NCBI GenBank assembly: GCA_011503125.2
Contig: WWBZ02000001.1
Location: forward strand, 4,836,001-4,900,000
Direction: 5' to 3'
DNA from: Botryosphaeria dothidea
Taxonomy: Eukaryota; Ascomycota; Dothideomycetes; Botryosphaeriales; Botryosphaeriaceae
DNA: 64,000 bases
In this document: piece by piece, positions 35,424-47,099 of the stretch
How the letters are laid out: each line of letters starts with the position of its first letter
Numbering within the stretch: position 1 is the first letter of the stretch
Notes under the pieces: generated by a model
Databases searched by the model: none
Told to the model about the DNA's origin: nothing
The model's input: only the letters and a program-made list of their open reading frames with translations
Program-made: the position numbers and the translations under genes

Positions 35424-36620
35424 ATGAGTCCTCAAGAGCATGGACAAGAGCTACAGGCTCAAGAGAACCAAGAAACGAAGCGGTTACTGCTACAAATGAT
35501 GGCACGAATGGATACTCTTACCCAAGAGGTTATACAGCTTAAGGAGGAGAAGGAGGAACTCTTGAAGGTGGGAGGCGCCCAAACCCCTTCCACACAACCC
35601 TCAGGGGAGGCCGGAGAAAAGGAGGCTAGGGTAGCCGGAATTGCCTCGGACCCCCCTGCCCCTGAGTCAGGACCCACCAGCCACCCCACCAAGACAGGCC
35701 CCACGAAGAACCTCGGCCCTCTCGCCGAGTTTTCGGGTAATAGAGAAGAACTCGAGCCTTGGATTGCCCAGGCCCAAGCTAAACTCGTCGTGGACTACAC
35801 GAGTTGCACTGAAGCTACGAAGTTTTTTATGCTTCACAATCGGCTTAGGGGCGAAGCAGCTCGTCAGCTACAGCCCTGGGTACAAGCCAGCACCAACACG
35901 ACTAGCATGACTGCTCAGTGCCTACTGGATCAGCTACGCCTATCATTTGGCGACCCCCACGTGCAAGAGAAGGCCCAACGTAAGCTGCATAAGCTACGCC
36001 AAACTAACAAGCCTTTTATGGAGTACTTCACCGAATTCCGCAAACTCGTACTAGAGGCGGGAGGCACCAACTGGCCGGACGAGATCCTTAAGGCCTACCT
36101 AGAAGCAGGGCTTAGCCAGGAGCTCCAGCGAAGTATGATCGGCCTTGGGAATACTAGCCAGTCTTTCGAGGACTACTGCACGGAGTTGAAACGTGTTAGT
36201 GACCAACTGGAAGCGTTCAACCTACGCAATACGGGCAAGAAGCCCCAGCAGGGCTGGCAACAAGACTGGTGGCGTGGTCAGAATAAAGTTGGCTCGGCAG
36301 GGTCTACTGGCAGGCAGCCAGGGTCCAAGCCAAAGCCGACCACGCCCCAGCAAGATAAAATGGAATGGGAACCTACAGGGCCTGCAAGGGCCGCCCAAGG
36401 ACGTCGTGTCAAGTGGGTAGACGAGCAAGAGATGCAAAGACGCAAGGATGAGGGTCGTTGCCTACGCTGTGGCGACTCTAGACATAGGGTTGCCCAGTGC
36501 CCATGGCTGCCACCAAGGAGGCCAGCAAGGCTTGCAAAGCCTACCCAACAGGAGGAACACGTGGGACCGGAACTGGAAGACTTGGAGGACGAGTCCTCCT
36601 CCCAGCAGTCGGAAAACTAA
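35424..36620 (+). CDS. gag: G1 Gag (capsid-nucleocapsid)
   Basis: 398 codons, fully open. The ATG at 35424 is the first long in-frame start after the leader repeats. Residues 20-50 form a coiled-coil-like helix (LLLQMMARMDTLTQEVIQLK). A Pro/Gly/Thr-rich linker follows to about residue 95. The capsid domain runs from about 98 (LAEFSGNREELEPW) to about 275 (FREYFTEFRK-like text, SFEDYCTELKRV). The nucleocapsid knuckle CLRCGDSRHRVAQC (CX2CX4HX4C) is at 346-359 with all ligands intact, preceded by a basic region. Gag forms the virus-like particle in the cytoplasm and packages element RNA. The last 124 bases overlap pol in the -1 frame. Confidence 0.93.
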   Translation: MSPQEHGQELQAQENQETKRLLLQMMARMDTLTQEVIQLKEEKEELLKVGGAQTPSTQPSGEAGEKEARVAGIASDPPAPESGPTSHPTKTGPTKNLGPLAEFSGNREELEPWIAQAQAKLVVDYTSCTEATKFFMLHNRLRGEAARQLQPWVQASTNTTSMTAQCLLDQLRLSFGDPHVQEKAQRKLHKLRQTNKPFMEYFTEFRKLVLEAGGTNWPDEILKAYLEAGLSQELQRSMIGLGNTSQSFEDYCTELKRVSDQLEAFNLRNTGKKPQQGWQQDWWRGQNKVGSAGSTGRQPGSKPKPTTPQQDKMEWEPTGPARAAQGRRVKWVDEQEMQRRKDEGRCLRCGDSRHRVAQCPWLPPRRPARLAKPTQQEEHVGPELEDLEDESSSQQSEN

Positions 36621-39600
36621 AAGCTCCTATCGAAAATCGCAGGCAGGAGCCCATAGTGGAGGAAAAGCAGGAAGTGCGGAACGAATGGCGCAAGCAGCAA
36701 CGCAAGCTGGAACAAGATTCACTCCTTACCCCAGTCATGATCAATAAAGAGTCTTTCGGTAAAGCTCTCGCCGATACTGGTTGTGAATTCTACGCTGTTA
36801 TGAGCCACGGTTTTGCTAAACGCTGCAACCTCCCGCGTATAAAGATCTCCCCAAGGACACTGGACGGACTTACACCTACAGGATGGAAAATAGACGAGGT
36901 TGCCTGGGCTGAAGTAGACATTGGAGGCCACTGCCAGAAGCGCATGTTCTTCTACATCGTGCCTAGGCTTTCCGGTTGCGACCTAATGTTGGGAAGCCCA
37001 TGGATGGTACAGGAAAAAGCGGTACTCGATCAAAGTGAACGGACTATTACCTTTAAGGACACAGGGCTAGTAGTAAAACAAGCAATAGATCTTCCTAGCC
37101 CCCAGGGCAAGCTCATCGGAGCCTCTGCCTTCAGTTACCTCTTAAGGAACCGAGAAAAGAAAGGGTACCAAGTCTTTACAGCGAGCCTAGCGGACATTAA
37201 TAAGGCTCTTCAAGAGAAAACCCCCACGGATACTCAGGCCCGGCTACCTAGCTGGGTGGACCCTCGATGGATACGCCTATTTGACAAGAAGGAGGCAGAC
37301 AAACTCCCACCGCACCGGCCTGGAATTGACCACCAAATCGAATTAGAAAAGGATAGCAACGGCAAAACACCGGACGCCCCATGGGGACCCCTATACAACA
37401 TGTCCCGTGACGAGCTTCTAGTACTTAGGAAGACTCTTAACGAACTACTCGACAAGGGGTTTATCCGGGTAAGCAATTCCCCGGCCGCTGCTCCCGTACT
37501 ATTTGTCAAGAAACCAGGCGGAGGTCTACGCTTCTGCTGCGACTATCGGGCACTCAACCGGATTACGAGAAAGGACCGCTACCCCTTGCCACTTATCCAA
37601 GAGACTCTTAATAGAATTAGTAAGGCGAGATGGTTCACAAAGCTGGATGTGACTGCTGCCTTCCACCGGATACGAATTGCCGAAGGGAGCGAATGGTTAA
37701 CGGCATTCCGGACTCGATTCGGACTCTTCGAATGGCTGGTGACGCCCTTTGGACTGGCAAACGCCCCAAGCACCTTCCAACGGTATATCAATTGGACCCT
37801 AAAGGACTTCCTCGATGACTTTGTCTCCGCGTACGTGGATGACATCTTAATCTTTACGGATGGATCTCGCCGAGCGCACCGGGAAAAGGTCAATAAGGTC
37901 TTAGAGAAACTGGATGCTGCAGGTCTACAACTTGACCTAAAGAAATGTGAATTCGAAGTCTAGTCGACCAAGTATCTAGGGTATATTATCGAAGCAGGCA
38001 AAGGTATCCGCATGGACCCGGAAAAGACCAAGGCAATTCAAGAGTGGAATGCTCCAACCACGGCAAAAGGAGTACTCGGTTTCCTCGGTTTTGCGAACTT
38101 CTATCGGCGTTTTATTAAGGGCTTTTCTAACCTAGTAGCCCCTCTAGTATCACTTACGAGGAAGAACGTACCCTTCCAGTGGAACCAGGAAACCGAGCTC
38201 GCGTTTGGAAAATTGAAAAAGGCTTTCATCACGGCACCGGTCCTTATGCAATTCGACCCGGAGAGGGAGACGATCCTCGCCACGGACTCCTCAGGATACT
38301 GTATAGGAGGAGTGCTTCAACAGTACGATAACGACGGTTTCCTACGTCCCGTAGCGTTCTTTTCGAAGAAGAACCTACCCGCGGAATGCAACTACCCGAT
38401 CTACGACAAGGAACTACTCGCAGTAGTCAAGTGCCTACGCCAGTGGGATGCCGAGCTAAGGGGACTGCACCAGTTCAAGATCCTCACCGACCACAAGAAT
38501 CTAGAGTACTTTACTACGGCGAGGAGACTTTCCGAGAGGCAGATTCGATGGTGGAGGGAACTTAGCCGCTTTTCCTTTATTATCGAATATACCCCAGGAA
38601 GGACTAACGGACTGGCCGACGCATTGACAAGAAGGGACCAAGACTTGCCTACAACGGATATGGACGAGAGACTTGAACAAAGAACGGCTCAATTACTCCA
38701 GTCAATGCCCCATGGATTAGTCCTCAATACTGGATCACCAGAGGACCCTGAAGAACAAGAATGGAGTAATGAAGATTCACTTCTATCTGAAGAAGCTATG
38801 GCAATCAAACCTCGACAAGCACGACCAGGACAACAAGCACGAGAACCCCCTTTCCTAGAGGATCAATGGCAAGAGGCACTCCAGCAGGACCAAGTGTTAA
38901 GGCAACTCCGGGAAGCAGTACAACGAAGAGAAAGGACCTTCCCACCAGAGTTTGCAACTAAGTTTAAGATCTCGATCGCGGAGTGTTCACTAGACTATCA
39001 AGGAAACCTCCTCTTTAGGGAAAGGAGATGGGTACCGGACTCCGAGCCACTACGAACAAGGATCATCCAAGAGATGCATGACTCTCCCCTCTCGGCACAC
39101 CCCGGACGCGTTCAAACTACCTCCCTCGTAGCAAGGCACTTCTTCTGGCCAGGATTCGTTAACGATATCCGGAGGTTTTGTAGGAACTGTGACGTCTGTG
39201 GAAGGACTAAGGTCTGGAGGGATCGGAAGCAAGGGTTACTCAAACCGTTACCAGTACCAAGTCGTCAATGGAGAGAGATCTCTATTGACTTTGTTGGGCC
39301 CCTACCATTGAGCAACGGATGCGAGATGCTTATGGTAATCACTGATAGGCTAGGGAAAGGAGTGATCCTTGAGGCCTGCCCGAACACTGAGACGGAAACC
39401 ATTGCAAGGCTCTTTATTGCATGCTTCTACCGGAACCACGGAGTCCCAACAGCAATAGTATCTGATAGGGGAACGCAGTTCGTTAGCCTTCTCTGGCAAC
39501 GTATCTGTCAACTACTTAAGATTAAGAGGCGCATCTCAACGGCCTACCACCCTCAAACGGACGGATCAACGGAAAGGATAAACACTGAAGTGGAAAGGAA

Positions 39601-40357
39601 GCTCGCGCTGTTCGTAGAGCACTATCAACAAGACTGGGCGGACCGGTTACCGGTAGTCTAGTTGGCTCTCAACGGAAGAACCTCAACTACGACGCAGGCA
39701 AGCCCGTTCTTTCTTTCCCACGGGTACCATCTCGAGCCTCTAGAGCTATCCGAAGATATCCAACCTGGTGACCTCCAAAGGGACTCCCTAGTAGCAAGGG
39801 CCGATGCAATCGTGGCAAAGATCAAAGAGGTAACGGACTGGGCACAAATGGCAATGGCGGATGCACAGCAGGAACAGGAACGGCAGGCTAACCGGCAAAG
39901 GAACCCATCCCCTGCGTACAAGGTAGGTGATAAGGTCTGGCTACACCTAAAGAACCTAAGGACGGATAGACCAAGCAAGAAGCTCGATAATAAGGTAGCT
40001 AAGTTCACCGTTATCGAGGTAGTTGGATCCCACAGCTACAAGTTGGATATCCCCGGAGCGGTGCACAACGTCTTTAACGTGGACCTACTCCGGCCAGCGG
40101 GAACAGACCCTTTGCCAAGCCAAGTACAGGACGACTATCAACCACCACCGGTTCAGGTAGATGGTCAAGACGAATGGAGGGTGGAGGGAATCCTAGATGA
40201 ACGAATGGCAAGGAAACCAGGACAAAGGAGCCGCCAACTCCAGTATCAAGTCAAATGGGAAGGGTATGCAAGGCCAACATGGGAACCGGCATCAGCACTA
40301 CAGGACACAGCAGCGCTGGACACGTACCTAAAACAGAAGGACCGACAAGAGCTCTAG
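36497..40357 (+). pseudogene. pol: G1 Pol (PR-RT-RH-IN-chromodomain), two TAG stops
   Basis: One frame (-1 to gag), stopped at 37961-37963 and 39659-39661 by TAG; both fit CAG to TAG. The given start is only the first ATG in the overlap; real expression would need frameshifting or another recoding. Segment 1 has protease ADTGCEF (Asp at residue 93) and RT (PVLFVKKPGGGLRFCCDYR, LDVTAAFHRIRI, YVDD at 37832-37843, intact). Segment 2 (from 38012) has RNase H (TDSSG, YDKELLA, TDHKNLE, LADAL) and integrase with HHCC (H356, H363, C393, C396) and D426, D485, E521, a D-D(35)-E spacing. Segment 3 has the rest of integrase and a chromodomain from 40172 (EWRVEGILDE, YQVKWEGYARPTWEP). All catalytic residues are intact; only the stops disable it. 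Confidence 0.93.
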
Positions 40358-40953
40358 GGAACCGAGCGGAGACTACAGGTGGACAAAAGGTTAAGCGGTT
40401 TAGCCCGGCCGGAGCCGAGCCTGCACACACCAGATGAGCACTGCACCACCCGCCCCGAGGGCGAGCGAGGCACAAGCGGTCACCTGGTGTGGGCATTACA
40501 GACCACAGGACCTAGTCCCGTGCCGGACAACCCTCTCCCTGCCAATAGGCAGGCCCTCAATTCGACAGCCAGTCGACAAGCTCATAGGAGCCAATTAACT
40601 GAGGGATGTCGCCACCCCAAGGCACGTATCACCGCACCTGCTGTCGGTCAGCCAAGTTTCCAACTACACCATGTAGCCGTTTGATGGTTCAGGGTTCACT
40701 TTTTCAACCTATATACCCACACCCACAAAAAAACGCGACCGACAAACAAGCAAGCAAGCAAGGCAAGCAGGGCAAACAGGGCAAGTCGGGCAAGCAGGGC
40801 AAGCAGGACAAGCAAGGCAAACAGGGCAAGCAGGGCAAGCAGGGCAGGCAGGGCAGGAAGGGTCAAAAAAAAAAAAAAAAAAAAAAAAAAAAACAGGGAA
40901 AGGTCAAAAAGCAACAGTCCCCACCCGGATTCGAACCCGTAACCTCTCGAACC
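40358..40953 (+). other. G1 3' untranslated region with minisatellite and A29
   Basis: There is no credible coding function. It holds a CCTGCC-AATA-GGCAGG hairpin at 40538-40553. A degenerate GGGCAAGCA-type 9-bp array lies at about 40,745-40,864, followed by an uninterrupted run of 29 A at 40865-40893. GGATTCGAACCC at 40927-40938 on the minus strand is GGGTTCGAATCC, a perfect RNA polymerase III B box or T-loop core. The long KQG-repeat frame over the array is an artefact. Confidence 0.8.
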
Positions 40954-40972
40954 GGGAGGAGGAGGGGGGGGG
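40954..40972 (+). other. G1 polypurine tract
   Basis: GGGAGGAGGAGGGGGGGGG, all purine, ends 3 bases before the 3' LTR. It is the expected primer for plus-strand DNA synthesis. Confidence 0.85.
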
Positions 40973-40975
40973 TGA

Positions 40976-41159
40976 TGTTAGAGTCTGAAGCCTCAGGATC
41001 AAGCCTCAGAGGATCATCGGCAGATCACGTGACGCCAAGCCTTTCTTGTATATAACTTTCCTCTTTCTTCTACGACTTCTTCTCTTTCTCCTTAAGTCTA
41101 GCTTAACGTACTTAGCGCAATAAACCTTTCAGCGATCATCCTGAGGTTAAGCCCTGACA
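40976..41159 (+). repeat. G1 3' LTR
   Basis: 184 bp. One difference from the 5' LTR (GTTAAGC for GTTGAGC), itself a TpG to TpA change. AATAAA is at the equivalent position for polyadenylation. It is followed by the target duplication ACTAG. Confidence 0.96.
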
Positions 41160-44100
41160 ACTAGGCCTACGGTTATATTACTAACTATTATAAAAAGAAG
41201 AAAAAGTACGGATAGTATAGTAAGGTATATAATACTAGGGACTACCCTAAGGAAAGTATATAGTACGTAAACTACTCTTAAAGGTATATAGCCTAGAGTA
41301 ACTTCTATCTAGTACGTAAAGCCTACTATACTAAGGCCGCCTAGGCCCGCCTAGTAGTACTAGAAAGATACCGGGAAGGACCCCTAATAACTAAAATATA
41401 GTCTTAAACTAACTAGTTAACTATTAGACTAAGAAAGAGGATTAGGGAGGAGGAGCCGGTTAAGAGGGGACTAGGTAGGCTAAGAGACTTAAGCCGCCCC
41501 CCGCCTCCTAACTAAATAAGGTTTACCAGACTTAATAGCTTATAACACGCCTTAGAGAAGCCCGCGGAAACTCCCTTCTTATAGCCTATACTACTAGCCC
41601 CCTCGTAGCCGGATCTAGAGATAGAAGAAAGTTAATATTAGATATAGGCTCTCTCTCTATTATATAGTATAACGTCTATAAGAGTAAGAATAGGGTAATA
41701 CTCCCGCTCTTTAAGAAAGTAGACCTAAAGATCTACTATATCCTAGCTATCTAGGAACCTTAGAGGAACCCGAGGGTTAAGATAATAGTAAGATATCCTA
41801 CCTACTATATAGTTTTTCCCTAGAAGAGAGTAGTAAGAACCTGCTTCTTTATAAGTAAGGCTATTAGCCCCGACTCCTAGCAAGTAATAGTCTATTTACT
41901 AGATCTTATTATACTTTCCCTTATTACTAGGATATATATAATCTATATCTATAACTACTATAATCCCCCGCTAGCCTCTTATACTAGTATAGCGCTAGAA
42001 ACTCTATCTCTTCTACCGGAAGTTCTTAGAAAACTAGAGAAGTATATTCTCCTAGGGGACTTTAACCTCTACTATCCTATCTAGAAAGGTATAACCTCCC
42101 TAATATACTATATTCTAGCGGATAATCTAATTAAGATAGCTACCGTAGCTAATCTTAACCTAGCCCTTCTAAGGGGTACTATTACTAGACGAGATAGTAG
42201 TAGCGAGAGTACTCTAGATCTTATCTTTATATTACGGTAGCTAGAGGAGAGAATTCTTAGCTATAGAGTTAGCTAGAAGCTCGAATTATTCTCTAATCAC
42301 CTACCTATCCTTACTATACTTAATTTTTCTTCTACCTCCGTAGAACTACGCCCTCTAAGGCCCTAGTAGAAGAAAGTAGACTAGAAGAGAACTAATAATA
42401 TACTCTAATTAAAGCTCGAATACCTTAAAGTAGCCCCTCTTAATACTAAAGTAGATCTAGATTACTTTACTATACTACTCTAGGAGGCTATCTAAAGAAT
42501 AATTTAGAAGACTATTCTAGTAGCGAGACCCTCGCCCTAGGCCTCTATATAATAGATAAAGGAGTATTCGGATCTAGTATACTAGGCTAGAGTAGCTAGA
42601 AGAAAGTAGACGGCTATAAGGAGGGAGGAGGACTAGGTAGTATACTAAACTATTACTAATAGTAAGAAGAGGTAGATTAGAAGAGATAGAATAAAAGTAT
42701 AGCGTAGAATAGTAGCTAAGATTACTTCGGATCTATCTATACTCTAGAAGCTCTTAAAGTAGGTAAGAATAAGAGTACTAGAACCTCTAGCCCTATCTTA
42801 GTTCCTACCCCTCTAGGGAGTAGATAAATAACTATATTACGATAACTAGTCTAAGGTAGAAATCCTTACTAACTAGTTCTTCCTACCTCCTAGGGCTACC
42901 GACCTCTTAGATCTAGATAGGTATATATATCTAGTACTAGTAGAGATTCCCTAAGATCTTACTAAAGAGTAGATTCTCTATACTATTAAGAAGCTTCCTC
43001 TAGATAAGGCACTAGGCCTAGATAAGATTACTAATAGGTTTCTAAAGTAATACGCTAAGATACTAAGGGGACCCCTTACTAGGCTCTTCTAGGAATACCT
43101 CGTACTTAGATACTACCCTAGGTAGTTTAAAAGCTCTATTACCGTAGTCCTTAGGAAACTATAGAGGAATAACTATACTAAAGCTAAGTTATTTAGGCCG
43201 ATTACTTTACTTAATACGCTAGAAAAGCTACTTAAGAGGATTATAGTAGATAGAATCTCCTAGGCTACTAAAGTATACGGCCTACTCTCTAATATATAGA
43301 TAGAAGCTAGGAGAAATAGATTCGTAGTAGTAGCTCTTAACCTACTTATAGAATAGATCTATACTATCTAGATATAAGACCTAGGGCTAGTAGCTTTAGT
43401 CCTTAGCCTAGATATCTCGGGAGTATATAACTACGTATCTTATAGAAGGCTTCTCTATAATATAAGAATAGTAAAACTCCTAGAATAGGTAGAAAGATTT
43501 ACTCGATTCTTTCTATAGGACCGTACTACTTAGCTATCCTTCGGAGACTTTACTAGTCTACTAATCTAGACCTTAACCGGGATTTTCTAGGGATTCTTAC
43601 TATCGCCGATACTCTACCTATTCTTTACTTCTAATCTACTTATATAGCTACGTAGGGGCAATACCTTCCCCCTTAGATTCGTCGATAATACTAATATCCT
43701 AATCTTTAATAGATCTATAGAATAGAACTATAGGATACTAGAGGGAGTATATTAAATTTACGAGTACTAGGTAGCTACCTACGGGTTAGCTTTCTCGCCT
43801 AATAAGTATTACCTTATTTATTTTATAAGGAAACTAAGGAGATTTAATATAGTAGTAGGGATCCGTATTCCTAGATTTACTAGATGCCTAGAGCCTATAA
43901 TTAAGATTCTAGGAGTCTACGTAGATAATAAGCTTAGATAGGAACTCTATATTAGGGAAATAGGAGCTAAGGTAATTAAATAGTATATATCTCTCTCTAG
44001 ACTCGCGGCGTCTACCTAGGGAGCCTTATTTACTAAAGCCCGTTATATCTATACGGCCGTAGTAAGGCTAGTCCTTACTTACGGCTATAGAATATAATAT

Positions 44101-45218
44101 ACCCTAGAGGGAATCCTAGGGTAGAGAAAAATAACTATCTAGCTACTAAAGAAGATCTAAAACTAGTACCTACGTACTATCTTAGGGGCGTATAAGTTAA
44201 CTAGTATATAAACCTTAGAGTATAAGATAGGGATTCTCCTACTCTTACTATACCTAGACGAACTAGTACTAGTCTAGGCTATTAAAGCTAGGGATAGCCT
44301 AGTCGCGATAGTAGTAGAGAAAACTTGCTAGAGTATTAAATAGATAGCTCGGGCTACTCTAAGTACTAGAGGCGCTACTAGCTCTACTAGAAGAACCCTA
44401 CTTAGAAAAAAGATAAACTTACTTCTTAACTACTACTCCTCTATCTACTAGAGTCTCCTAGAGCGAACGAAGCTACGTATAGTATATAGAAATAAGTAGA
44501 AGGAGAGATAGATAAAGTCTACTAGCTAGAGAAGATAAGATAAGCTAGTAGCCTAAAATATATAGTAGAACCTAAAAATTAGATAAATCTATAGCGAACT
44601 ATCTAAGCTATAGAGTATACTCGCTACCCTACTACGTATAGAGTATATTAGACTAAAGAACTTTCTCTTAAGGCGTAAGGTACTAGAGTATTCTAGTCCT
44701 ACCTATCTATACGGCTAGTATAGATAAACCCTAAAGTATATCCTCCTCTTCTATCCCTACTTCTAATAGAGTAGAATATAGATACTCTAAAGAGTAGGAA
44801 CTACGGACTACTACTTTCTCCTCTTAATAAAGAAGAGAATTAAAGTAGTAATAGACTAGTTCTTACGCCTAGAGCTACTTAAGTAATTTAGCTTAGTAAG
44901 AGAACTAATATAGGAAGCTAACTAGGAAGAGGAACTAAGAGAATAACTAGAACTACTAGGACTACTAGAACCCGGATAACTACGAGAATAAGAACTAAAG
45001 AGATAGATCTAGTAGGTAAATATAGGGCTACTATAGTAGCCGCTACTAGTAAGAAGGAAAAATAAGAACTAGTATAGGATAGTATACCTAGAGAGAGAGG
45101 AGGGGTTTTTACTAGGCGAAAAGGTTTTCCCTCTCGTATAAAATAACTATAGATAGCTAGCCCCGTATAGACCCGTAAGGGAGCTATATCGGGAAGAAAT
45201 AAATTTATCTATCTATCT

Positions 45219-45416
45219 ATTCCTCGCGTATAACTTAGTACGCCTTAAATTAGATCTTACTCGCCTTTCTCGTTCCTCGTCCCTCGCCTCTTATCTCTCG
45301 TATCTTATATTCTCGCTCTTTAAACTATACTCTTATACTTTAGTATTACTTTACCTCTACTACTTTTATCGGCTTCGTTACCTCGTCTCTCCGTTCTCTA
45401 AGATCCGTTTATTATA
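45219..45416 (+). repeat. Partial G2 LTR
   Basis: Matches the downstream half of the G2 LTR (TATTCCTCGCGTATAAC to CCGTTTATTATA), RIPed. Its start is fused to the tail of LINE G and its end to a LINE 3' fragment. Confidence 0.8.
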
Positions 45417-45493
45417 AATAACTATAGATAGCTAGCCCCGTATAGACCCGTAAGAGAGCTATATCGGGAAGAAATAAATTTATCTATCTATAT
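45417..45493 (+). mobile_element. LINE 3'-end fragment (77 bp)
   Basis: AATAACTATAGATAGC through to AAATTTATCTATCTATATA, the terminal 77 bases of the LINE. It is followed by AAAGAAACC, the same bases that follow the tail of LINE A at 2467-2475. The next 53 bases (45494-45546) match nothing I recognise. Confidence 0.7.
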
Positions 45494-45546
45494 AAAGAAA
45501 CCGGATTTATATCGAGTATATATATACTAAGAATATAGTAGCGGAC

Positions 45547-45904
45547 TATTATAAACGTAGCTTATATAGACTCCTTACTTATTTATCTTCGTTAATTTAA
45601 AATCTAGATCTAGACTTACCTACTTATAAATTAGGAAGCTAGTATTTTAGTTCGTTCTTTATATATATAAAGCTCGCCCCTCTACTTTGTAGTTAGTTCT
45701 TTAGTCTAGTAATAAGTATTCCTCGCGTATAACTTAGTACGCCTTAAATTAGACCTTACTTACCTCCCTCGTTCCTCGTTCCTCGCCCTTCGTCCCTCGC
45801 CCTTTAAACTACACCCTTATACTTCGGTATTATTTTACCCCTACTACCTTTACCGGCTTCGTTACCTCGTCTCTTCGCCCCCCCTCTAAGATCCGTTTAT
45901 TATA
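45547..45904 (+). repeat. G2b 5' LTR
   Basis: 358 bp, TATTATAAACG...TTTATTATA, with TATA box TATATATATAAAG at about 45,658-45,671. It is 29 bp shorter than the 3' LTR because of a deletion in the CCTCGT-type simple-repeat tract. Confidence 0.92.
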
Positions 45905-45959
45905 TTTTACTAGACTCTCTCTAGTAGGCCTAAAGCTCTCGCCGAAGCCCTAGACTGTA

Positions 45960-47060
45960 ATCCCTAAAATAGTTAATAGAACTATACCTCCTAATCCTTA
46001 GGATACGCTCTTCTAAGTCCTTAATTAAGTCCCTACTCCTATTAACGCTCGTCCTACCTTCCCTAAAGATATCCCGGTTTCTCTACGCGTTACTCTTAGC
46101 TAGGCATACGCTAGAGGAAGATAATCTTACCTAAGATCCGATATCGATTTACTAGCTATTCCTAAGAATACTACGAACGCCTAAGTTACTTATATCTTTT
46201 ACTACTACGGTTTTGGCTAAGATAAAGCCTTCGCCCGACTCTAACTACTAGCCCCGAACCTCCCTACTAATACGCCGGCTACTACGTCTACGGTATCTTC
46301 TTTAGAAACCCTACGTCCCCGTATTCCTAAGGTATCGAATCTAGAACCCTTTAAAGGAGAACGTACTCGATTCTAGAACTTCGCTACGTAACTTTAACTT
46401 AAATTTGCCTCGGACCTATCTACTTTTATAACGGACATAGCTAAGATTACCTACGCTAGATTATATCTTCGCGATGCGGCTTATACTTAGTTTACCCCTT
46501 ACGTCTCTACTTCGAACGGTTCCGTAGACTTCGATAATTATAAGGTCTTCTACTAAGCTCTTAAGGCCGCATTTAATAATCCTAATACTTACGCAACGGC
46601 TAAACGATCCCTCCTCGCGCTTAAATAAGATAAGTCCTACTCGGCTTACTACTTACGGTTTCTCTCGCTTATTACGACTCTTAGTTAGAAGGAAAACGTA
46701 GTAAAGATTTACTACTTCCGCCTTAGCCTTAAGAAGAACCTTAAGGATCTTCTTATTAGACGTTCTATACTACTAGAATTCGAAAAGTTCGCTAAAACCT
46801 ATATTGCGTTAGATAACTAACTCTATGCTCGAATAATTAAGAAAAAGACACCCGTAACTCGTACCCCTACCTCGACTCCTCTCTCTATACTAGCTACCCC
46901 TCGATTCTCGTCTTCCGCGCTAACCTCGATCCCCTAAAGTAAACCTATAAAACTAGATACCTCTACTCGAAAAGCGTACCGAAGAGCTAATAATCTCTAC
47001 GCTTACTATAGTAATCCGAACTACTAGGTACGTAAGTGCCCTAAGGTAAAGAGTCTAAAG
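45960..47060 (+). pseudogene. G2b gag pseudogene
   Basis: Corresponds to G2a gag; the start ATG is ATA. Recognisable text includes FKGERTRF-stop-NFAT and the knuckle NLYAYYSNPNY near 46,990-47,040, where Cys and His ligands have turned to Tyr. Many TAG/TAA codons. Confidence 0.72.
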
Positions 47061-47099
47061 AGTTTAAAGGGTCTAAACCTTAATTCGACTATAACTACA

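Larger units (their letters stand above)
35113..41159 (+). mobile_element. G1, young Ty3/gypsy chromovirus
   Basis: 6,047 bp. It has 184-bp LTRs (TG...CA) differing at one base, an exact 5-bp target duplication ACTAG (35108-35112 and 41160-41164), and TATA boxes. A self-priming site lies inside the 5' LTR, then gag, an overlapping pol with PR, RT, RNase H, IN and chromodomain, a 0.6-kb 3' untranslated region, a PPT and the 3' LTR. CpA and TpG are normal, in contrast to the LINE it sits in. The only clear lesions are two TAG codons in pol and one LTR base, all explicable as CpA/TpG to TpA. It resembles the fungal Tf1/sushi chromovirus group. Confidence 0.97.
34022..45220 (+). mobile_element. 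LINE copy G (full length, RIPed, split by G1)
   Basis: The LINE sequence lies at 34022-35112 and 41160-45220. The two parts join in ORF1 when G1 (35113-41159) and one copy of ACTAG are removed. The 5' part keeps somewhat more CpA/TpG (for example CGACCCCAAGCTACGGCG) than D or E. The tail is (TATC)n and runs straight into a G2 LTR fragment at 45219. No target duplication was found for the LINE itself. Confidence 0.9.

Noticed and set aside
40916..40950. Possible tRNA gene next to the G1 PPT
   Set aside because: Only a T-loop core is present; the stem pairs poorly and no D or anticodon arm could be drawn.
40606..41055. 149-codon frame rich in KQG repeats
   Set aside because: It is generated by the minisatellite and A29 tract of the G1 3' region and runs into the LTR; not a gene.
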